Shown one piece after another: positions 57,078-64,000 of a stretch of DNA of 64,000 nt. Source of the DNA: Vreelandella sulfidaeris. GTDB lineage: Bacteria; Pseudomonadota; Gammaproteobacteria; Pseudomonadales; Halomonadaceae. The translations under genes were made by a program, and so were the position numbers. Location: the NCBI GenBank assembly GCA_007182875.1, contig AP019514.1, positions 1 through 64,000 on the forward strand, given 5' to 3'. The number at the start of each line of letters is the position of its first letter. Positions within the stretch are counted from its first letter, which is position 1. Below the pieces are notes generated by a model. That model saw only the letters and a list, made by a program, of their open reading frames with translations, was not told where the DNA came from and searched no databases.

Positions 57078-57428
57078 CTACTTGGCAAGCCGCCGCGAAT
57101 TAGCACTGCTGCGTTGATGATAAGGTTTCATAGTGTGCTTGCTGGTTACCCACCAAGGGGCTAACTGCCCATTCATTGAGTTAAATAGCGCTTTTTTGCA
57201 TGACGAGGCCAGCTTCCATGCTGGCCTCGAGTTTTCCGTGACCATGCGCTGATTCTCTTGCATCATTTTAGGGCTGAAGAAAGGCTGTGTTTGCCATAAA
57301 TGATTGCGCATAGTGATGGTTGATAAAGAGGTGGACCATAGCTCAAACGCCATAACCCCGACTTTCCATACATCAAACATTGCCACTGGCGTCGTGGGCA
57401 TAAAAGTCAGTGTAGATGTGCGGTTCAT
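57078..57428 (-). CDS. Small hypothetical protein, phasin-like in pattern (frameshifted)
   Basis: About 117 residues. I choose the ATG at 57428 because AGAGAGG precedes it; another ATG is at 57464. The N-terminal half has MFDVWKVGVMAFELWSTSL. In the middle, the printed frame reads VTENSRPAWKLASSC, but the neighbouring frame gives an amphipathic helix VTEKLEASMEAGLVMQKSA. This suggests two compensating indels near 57227 and 57190. The C-terminus is WWVTSKHTMKPYHQRSSANSRRL. The pattern recalls small phasin-like or granule-associated proteins, a weak inference. Confidence 0.6.
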   Translation of the reverse strand: MNRTSTLTFMPTTPVAMFDVWKVGVMAFELWSTSLSTITMRNHLWQTQPFFSPKMMQENQRMVTENSRPAWKLASSCKKALFNSMNGQLAPWWVTSKHTMKPYHQRSSANSRRLAK

Positions 57429-57562
57429 AAAAGGTTGCCTCTCTGTTGGAACATGAAAGCTCATGGCTTCTTCTCAGTGTTGGCGTATCAATGCTGCAAT
57501 GCAATATCTATTTCGTTAGTCATAACCTGCGTTATTAAAAAGAGTTGCAAAAAGAGTCACAA

Positions 57563-57591
57563 AAAAAGACGACCAAACAGGTCGTCTTTTT
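57563..57591 (-). terminator. Intrinsic terminator of fba
   Basis: AAAAAGACGACC pairs with GGTCGTCTTTTT around AAACA-type loop bases (57563-57591). On the minus strand the stem is followed by T7, 22 bases after the fba stop at 57613. It ends the epd-pgk-fba side of the carbon cluster. Confidence 0.85.
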
Positions 57592-57612
57592 GAAGCTCTG
57601 TCGTCTATGCGG

Positions 57613-58672
57613 TTATTTTATCTTGGGAGCCAGTTCGCCGCGCTCATAGCGTAGGAACATCTCTTCCAGGTTGATCGGTTTAATCTTGCTGGCGTTGCCG
57701 GCTGTACCGAAAGCTTCGTAGCGAGCGATACACAGGTCGCGCATCGCAGTAACGGTTTCCTTCAAGAACTTGCGCGGGTCGAATTCAGCAGGGTTCTGGG
57801 CCAAAAAACGCCGCACTGCACCGGTGGACGCCAGGCGCAGGTCAGTATCGATATTAACCTTGCGCACACCGTGCTTAATACCTTCAACGATCTCTTCGAC
57901 GGGCACGCCGTAAGTTTCCGGAATCTCGCCGCCGTACTGGTTAATCACTTCCAGCCATTCTTGTGGTACGGAAGAGGAGCCGTGCATAACCAGGTGGGTA
58001 TCGGGGATCCGTGCATGAATCTCTTTGATGCGTTGAATAGAAAGCGTGTCTCCGGTCGGCGGTTTGGTGAATTTATAAGCGCCGTGGCTGGTGCCAATGG
58101 CAATCGCCAACGCGTCGACGTGAGTCTTTTCACAAAATCGGCGGCTTCTTCGGGGTCTGTCAGCAACTGTTCCATATCCAGCTTGCCTTCAGCGCCGATG
58201 CCGTCTTCTTCTCCGGCCATGCCCGTTTCGAGACTGCCCAGGCAGCCCAGCTCGCCTTCAACGGAAACGCCACAGGCGTGAGCCATTTCCACCGTGCGAC
58301 GGGTAACATTGACGTTATAGTCGTAGTCAGTCGGTGTTTTGCCGTCTTCGCCCAAGGAGCCGTCCATCATCACCGACGAGAAGCCAAGCTGAATTGAACG
58401 CTGGCACACCGCAGGGCTGGTGCCGTGATCCTGATGCATGACAACAGGGATATGCGGAAACTCTTCAACGGCTGCCAAAATCAAATGGCGAAAGGGGCGC
58501 CAGCATACTTGCGCGCACCGGCAGAGGCCTGCACGATGACCGGTGAGTCGGTGGCATCGGCGGCTTCCATAATGGCGCGCATCTGCTCAAGGTTGTTGAC
58601 GTTGAACGCCGGAATGCCGTAGCCATATTCGGCGGCGTGGTCGAGCATCTGGCGCATGCTGATCAGAGCCAT
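57613..58672 (-). CDS. fba: Class II fructose-bisphosphate aldolase (frameshifted)
   Basis: Zinc enzyme that cleaves or forms fructose 1,6-bisphosphate. The start [23 protein letters not shown] is at 58672. Motifs: [12 protein letters not shown] (zinc His, catalytic Asp), [39 protein letters not shown] and [11 protein letters not shown]. Corrected length is about 354 residues, the longer proteobacterial class II type. Indels lie near 58487 and 58125. It follows pgk by 113 bases. Confidence 0.95.
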
Positions 58673-58785
58673 GAAATCACCTTATCCTGAGTTTTTAAAA
58701 ACATGTTATTAAAAATACGTTCTAAAACGGAGCAGCTAAAACCACTACTTCCGGCTGCGAGCGTGCAAGTTTGAGTCGTTTAATG

Positions 58786-59952
58786 TTAACCGTGTTTGGC
58801 AGCGGCTTCGAGAGCCGCAACGGCAGGCAACTGCTTGCCTTCGACATACTCAAGGAAAGGCGCCGCCGCCAGTGGAAATGTACGACACGCGATCTGCAAT
58901 CGCATATTTATCAATAGCCGCTAACGTATCGCCACCTCCGGCAATCGAGAAAGCTGCGCTATCCGCAATGGCCTGAGCGATGACCTGAGTGCCTTTACCA
59001 AACTGATCGATTTCAAATACACCGACAGGGCCATTCCATAGAATAGTGCCTGCGTCTTTCAACATACCCGCCAAGTGAGCCGCGGTGTCTGGGCCAATAT
59101 CCAGAATCATTTCATTATCGGCCACTTGATCGACCGGTTTGACAACAGCCTCTGCCGACTCAGAGAACTCGGTGGCAACAACAACATCGCTCGGGAGCGG
59201 AATCGAAACCTTTTCCATCAGCGCTTTTGCTTGGCCAACCAAATCGGCTTCGTGGAGTGATTTGCCGACATTGTACCCCGCCGCGGCAATAAAGGTGTTG
59301 GCAATACCCCCGCCGACAATTAGCTGGTCGCATTTTTCAGCCAATGCGGTAAGTACATCGAGCTTAGTCGATACTTTTGAGCCACCAACGATGGCCGCCA
59401 TTGGGCGTGCGGGATGCGCCAACGCCTTTTCTAACGCATCGAGCTCTTGGGCAAGCAGTGGCCCTGCGCAGGCACTCGGTGCAAAACGTGCGACGCCATG
59501 GGTAGAGGCTTGTGCGCGGTGGGCGGTGCCAAAAGCGTCCATCACAAAGAGATCGCAGAGGGCGGCGTATTGTTTCGCCAACTGTTCATCGTCTTTTTCT
59601 CGCCGCTATTAAAGCGCACGTTTTCAAGCAAAACGATGTCGCCGTTAGCGAGATCAAGCGTTTCGCCGACCTTTTCACCGAGGTAGGTTTTGATCAGCGG
59701 TACTGGGCAGCCTAACAGTTCACCTAAGTGCTCCGCTACCGGCGCGAGGGAAAACTCCTCGGTGGGTTGACCTTCGGTGGGGCGCCCTAAATGGCTCATC
59801 AACATCACTTTAGCCCCAGCCTGCGCAGCCGCTTGAATCGTCGGCAATGCGGCTCGCAGACGAGCGTCGCTGGAGACGCGACCATGTTTGATGGGCACAT
59901 TCAGGTCTTCACGGATCAGCACGCGTTGCCCTTCCAAGGGCAGATCGGTCAT
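58786..59952 (-). CDS. pgk: Phosphoglycerate kinase (frameshifted)
   Basis: Substrate-level ATP-forming glycolytic enzyme. The start [21 protein letters not shown] is at 59952. Conserved blocks: [66 protein letters not shown] and the nucleotide-binding [13 protein letters not shown]. Corrected length is about 388 residues. Indels lie near 59598 and 58863. It lies between epd and fba, the classic order. Confidence 0.95.
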
Positions 59953-60027
59953 CTTTTCACGTTCATGTGAGCGGTTTCCTCGTGTTTTATGCCGTTGAAC
60001 TAACTATGAGCAAGTCATGTAAACAGA

Positions 60028-61061
60028 TTATGTGTCTGTCGAAAGCCTAGCCAATCGTTGACTGATATCGAGCATACGATTAGCGAACCCCATTCGTTAT
60101 CGAACCAACACAGCAACTTGATAAGACGTTGACCGGCTACTCGGGTTTGAGTGGCGTCCAGAATGCCTGAGCGCGGGTCATGATTGAAATCGACTGACGC
60201 CATAGGCGCTTCAGTATAGCCAAGCACACCTTTTAAGCGCTGCTGGCTGGCGGCCAGCAATATCGCATTCACGTCATCGCGATGGGTATTACGGCTGACG
60301 GTGAGGGCTAGATCCATAGCAGAAACATTGATCGTTGGAACGCGCACGTGCAGGCATTCAAAGCGCCCGCTAGATGCGGCATTAAGCGGCTAATGCCAAG
60401 TGCCAGACCGGTATCCACCGGCACAATTGAGTGCATCGCAGAACGGGTGAGACGTAAGTCAGTTTGGTGATAAGCATCGATCACCGGCTGATCGTTCATG
60501 GCCGAGTGAATCGTGGTGGTGACACCGTGCTCAAGGCCGAGTGTTTCATCCAGAACCGTCAAAAGCGGCACAAGGCAGTTAGTGGTGCACGAAGCGGCAG
60601 AAAGAATGCGCTGGGAAAGGTCCAGCTTTTCTTCGTTAATGCCCCATACGATAGTGGCGTCGACATCATTTTCCGCTGGCTGAGAAAACAGCAGCCGCTT
60701 AGCGCCTGCTGCTAGATGCTGCTCGGCAGTGGCGCGATCTTTAAAACTTCCCGAACACTCAAGCACCAGGTCTACCTCGAGCGCTTTCCAGGGTAGCTTC
60801 CGTGGGTCTTGTTCGCAGAGCACCTGAATGCGCTGACCATTGACGATAAGGGACTGACCGTCGTTATCGACGTCTCCAGGGAAGCGGCCATGAGTCGTGT
60901 CGTAACGGGTCAGGTAGGTAATGGTAGCAAGGTCAGAAAACTCATTAATGGCGACTATTTCAATCTCAGGATGATGCCGCTCAACGAGCGCCCGCAAAAC
61001 ACTGGCCAATACGGCCGTAACCGTTAATGGCAATGCGATATCTGGAAGCAGAATTAGCCAT
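60028..61061 (-). CDS. epd: Erythrose-4-phosphate dehydrogenase Epd (frameshifted)
   Basis: GAPDH-fold dehydrogenase; Epd oxidises erythrose 4-phosphate for pyridoxal phosphate synthesis, and paralogues can act as GAPDH. The ATG at 61061 starts [19 protein letters not shown] (NAD fold). The catalytic Cys lies in [49 protein letters not shown] and [13 protein letters not shown] match Epd more than Gap. Corrected length is about 344 residues. Indels lie near 60998, 60358 and 60088. Upstream of pgk and fba, as in E. coli epd-pgk-fbaA. Confidence 0.88.
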
Positions 61062-61165
61062 GCAGAAGGGCGACTCTTAAAAGTGGTTCAATGATTAAAA
61101 TGACGTTGAAAACCAGCAATGATAACGCATTTCAGCCAGCGATTCTTATCATTGGCCCGCCCCAA

Positions 61166-61890
61166 TTAACTGCCCATGCCGACTAGCCGCCAGGCAAGCG
61201 GCAGCAACACCGCAGTGAATATACCCGTAAGGCTCATTCCCAGGGACGCGAATGCCCCGGCGGTGGGGCTAAGCTCAAATGCCCTGACAGTACCAATCGC
61301 GTGGCCGTTAAGCCCCAGTGCAAAACCGATTAAGCGGTCATCATCGATATCCAACCAACGCGCGGCGAGGCTAACACAGGGAATCGTGATTACACCGGTG
61401 ACCAACAGTGCTCCTAGTAGCAATGCTACCGTGCCGCCAAGCTGTTCAGTAATACCGATCGCAATCGGCGCAGTTACCGATTTAGCGGCAATGGAAGCGA
61501 GTATCGTATCCGAGCTACCCAGCAACCAAGCGATTGCCAGCGAATAGAAAGCCGCCAGGGTTGCAGCAACGGGCAAACAAATCGCCAAAGGCCGCCATAA
61601 CTCAACGATACGTGGCAACTGCTGATAAAGCGGCATGCCCAGCGCCACCGTGGCGGGGCCCAAAAGCACCGTCAGCCACGTAGCACCCTGCTGATAGGTG
61701 GCGTAAGGCAGTCCTATCAGCGCTAACGCCCCGCCAGCAGCAGCGCCGCGATCAAAATAGCGGGAAGCCAAGAGGGGCGCTTTAAACGCTGGAACAGACC
61801 GCTACCAAGTAAATAAGCGGCGAGCGTTAACCCCACCGCAAACAGCGGAGTAGTGGTTAATAGGGTGAGCAGCGATGCCTCAGCGGACAT
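61166..61890 (-). CDS. lrgB: LrgB/CidB-family membrane protein (one frameshift)
   Basis: About 241 residues with many membrane segments. Proteins of this family work with LrgA/CidA in murein-hydrolase control or metabolite export. The ATG at 61890 (MSAEASLLTLLTTTPLFAVG) overlaps the lrgA end by 11 bases. An indel near 61735 joins PSWLPAILIAA to GALALIGLPYATYQQG. Conserved: FLLGPATVALGMPLYQQ (as LLGPATVALG), ASIAAKSVTAPIAIGI, FALGLNGHAIGTVRAFE. Confidence 0.88.
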
Positions 61891-62232
61891 AGGGTTGCCC
61901 GATTAGCCGCTTGAGTAACCACAGCGTAGTAAACACACTGAGTAATGTGCCTAGCACTAGCGCAATAAGGATAGCGGTCCACTGTCCTGCTAGCTCGCCA
62001 ATGATAAAAATACACCGACAACGCCGGGCATAATCAGCATGGCGAGCAAGGCAATTAGCGGCTGGGCGGCAGCTGCAATGCTGGTAGGAACGCGGCCTCG
62101 TACGGCGAGAGTCGCACAGAGCAGCAGCATGCCAATGACGCCTGAAGAGATCGGCAAAGCGGTGAAGTGGATCACCACTTCACCGATCAGCCAGTAGCTA
62201 ATCAGCCATAGAAAGCCACTGAGTACCGGCAT
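61880..62232 (-). CDS. lrgA: LrgA/CidA-family membrane protein (one frameshift)
   Basis: About 117 residues, four predicted membrane segments, holin-like. The ATG at 62232 lies 3 bases after the tkt stop codon, so it is probably translated from the tkt message. Features: LPISSGVIGMLLLCATL, LLAMLIMPGVVGVFF, then after a missing T near 62012 IIGELAGQWTAILIALVLGTLLS. Pairs with lrgB. In other bacteria LrgAB respond to acetate or pyruvate overflow. Confidence 0.88.
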
Positions 62233-62235
62233 GAT

Positions 62236-64000
62236 TTAGCCGAGCAATTCGTTGGCTTGCTTGACCACATTCTCGACGGTAAAGCCGAAGTGCTTGAACA
62301 GATCACCCGCCGGGGCCGATTCGCCGTAAGTTGTCATGCCAATGACACGGCCTTCCAGGCCCACATACTTGTACCAGTAGTCGGCGTGAGCGGCTTCAAT
62401 CGCGATACGCTTGGTCACTGCCTTAGGCAGTACGCTCTCGCGGTATTCTGCATCCCTGACCGTTGAAGCGATAGGCCGAAGGCATGGAAACCACACGTAC
62501 CGCCTTACCCTGCTGTTCAAGCTCGGCGGCGGCGTCCATCGCCAACGATACTTCAGAACCGGTCGCAATCAGAATCAACTCGGGCGTACCTTCGCTATCC
62601 TTAAGCACATAGGCGCCGTTCTGAATGGCTGCCAGCTGCGCTTTAGTGCGCTGCTGGTGAGGTAGGTTTTGTCGTGACAGTACCAACGCGGTGGGTCCCG
62701 AGTGGCGCTTGATAGCTGCATCCCAGGAGGCAGCAGTTTCTACCGCATCACATGGCCGCCAGGTGTTTAGGTTAGGCGTGGTGCGCAGGTTAGTGAGCTG
62801 CTCGACTGGCTGGTGAGTTGGGCCATCTTCACCCAGGCCGATGGAGTCGTGAGTGAACACATAAATGACCTGCTGACCCATCAACGACGCCATGCGGATC
62901 GAGTTGCGCATGTACTCCATAAACAGCAAGAAGGTAGCGCCGTAAGGTACCAAACCGCCGTGCAGGGCGATCCCGTTCATGATTGCACCCATGCCAAACT
63001 CACGCACACCGTAGTGCAGGTAGTTGCCACTGGCATCTTCCGGCGTGATCGCTTTAGCACCTTTCCAAAAGGTCAGGTTTGAGGGTGCCAGATCGGCGCT
63101 GCCGCCCAGCAGTTCCGGCATTTGGGGGCCGATCACATTCAGCGCTTCAAACGAGGCTTTACGTGATGCGATGGTCTCGCCGCGCTCCTGGGACTGTTCA
63201 ATCAATGCTTCTGTGGGCAGTTTCGCAGGCAGCTGACGCTTCATGCGGCGAGTGAATTCACGTGCTTCCGTGGGGAAGGCCTCCGCATAGCGGGCAAAGC
63301 GATCTTCCCATGCCTGCTGCACAGATTTGCCGGCTTCACGGGCATCCCAGGCAGAGTAGATGGGCTCAGGGGATATGGAAGGGGCGCGTGGGGCCAGTCG
63401 AGCTGGGTGCGGGCCAGGGCCACTTCTTCATCGCCTAATGGCGCGCCGTGAGCATCCTCTTTACCCTGCTTGTTGGGGCGCCAAAGCCAATGATAGTCTT
63501 ACAGATAATCAGGCTGGGTTTATCGTCGTGGCTCTTGGCCAGCTCAATCGCCGCTTTTATCTCCTCCGGCTTGTGGCCATCCACGTTTGGTACTACGTGC
63601 CAGCCGTAAGCTTCAAAGCGCTTGGCGGTATCGTCGGTAAACCAACCTTCGACCTCACCATCAATAGAGATACCGTTGTCATCGTAAATTGCGATCAATT
63701 TACCCAGCTGATGGGTACCCGCGAACGACGCCGCTTCGTGGGAGATACCTTCCATCACGCAGCCGTCGCCCAAAAAACACCAGGTGTGATGGTCAACAAT
63801 GGTATGGCCAGGGCGGTTGAACTGGGCCGCTAAGGTTTTTTCCGCAATCGCAAAGCCCACAGCGTTGGCAAAGCCCTGACCGAGGGGGGCCGGTAGTGGT
63901 CTCGATACCCGGCGCGTAGCCAAATTCTGGGTGGCCAGCGGTGGGCGAGTGCAACTGACGGAAATTTTGCAGTTGTTCGAGGCTAAGCTCGTAGCCGCTT
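62236..64000 (-). CDS. tkt: Transketolase (5' end beyond window, frameshifted)
   Basis: Thiamine-diphosphate enzyme of the pentose phosphate pathway. About 588 residues of the C-terminal part lie here; the first 75-80 residues are outside. Motifs: [18 protein letters not shown] and [18 protein letters not shown] (ThDP site), [53 protein letters not shown] and [11 protein letters not shown]. The end is [20 protein letters not shown]. Indels lie near 63890, 63480, 63390 and 62460. It heads the tkt-lrgA-lrgB-epd-pgk-fba run on the minus strand. Confidence 0.94.

Noticed and set aside
61118..61153. AATGATAA...TTATCATT dyad as a Fur box between lrgB and epd
   Set aside because: The arms are too far apart (20 bases) and match the Fur consensus poorly; no iron gene is near.

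Overview
The window is the replication-origin side of a Halomonas-type chromosome (Halomonadaceae, Gammaproteobacteria). This rests on the gene order dnaA-dnaN-recF-gyrB, a 16S rRNA that reads as Halomonas, and halophile-style acidic proteins. It starts just upstream of dnaA, with DnaA boxes at 39-47 and 72-80, and ends inside transketolase.

Layout. 1-6.5 kb: replication genes dnaA, dnaN, recF, gyrB. 6.5-10.4 kb: gmhB, then glycyl-tRNA synthetase (glyS, glyQ) on the minus strand. Four ParB-binding parS sites lie between 3.3 and 7.2 kb, two of them inside recF. 10.4-26 kb: a lipopolysaccharide core locus. hldD-waaF and waaC-hldE-waaA flank a mixed block of opgB, a decayed ugd remnant, an O-acyltransferase with an SGNH domain, a GT90 glycosyltransferase, two GT4 and one GT2 glycosyltransferases, a yrbL-like kinase and kdkA. 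Together they make and activate heptose, build the inner core, add Kdo and decorate the outer core. 26-39 kb: rpiA, ilvA, a 32-residue membrane peptide, fthC, 6S RNA, zapA, ygfB-like, pepP, ubiH, ubiI, ctpA, envC, gpmI. 39-47.3 kb: rhodanese protein, secB, rsmE, a hypothetical gene, a sodium:solute symporter, cvfB-like, gshB, yqgE, ruvX, pyrB. 47.4-52.8 kb: one complete rRNA operon (two promoters, boxA, 16S-23S-5S, no spacer tRNA, terminator). 52.9-64 kb: dgt, a NERD protein, yciH, a HAD phosphatase, a very acidic exported protein, a small hypothetical, and a minus-strand carbon cluster read as tkt-lrgA-lrgB-epd-pgk-fba.

Data quality. Most long genes, including essential ones (dnaA, dnaN, gyrB, glyS, ilvA, tkt), are broken by single-base indels, mostly in homopolymers. 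The correct protein always continues in a neighbouring frame. I read these as sequencing or assembly errors and give each gene as one feature spanning the corrected reading. The ugd remnant is different: it has in-frame stops and lacks most of the protein, so it looks like true decay.

I see no prophage, insertion sequence, CRISPR array or recognisable defence island. The most notable signals are the parS cluster with sites embedded in recF, the outer-core LPS block, and several small or odd genes (28.6, 56.6, 57.1 and 19.5 kb).
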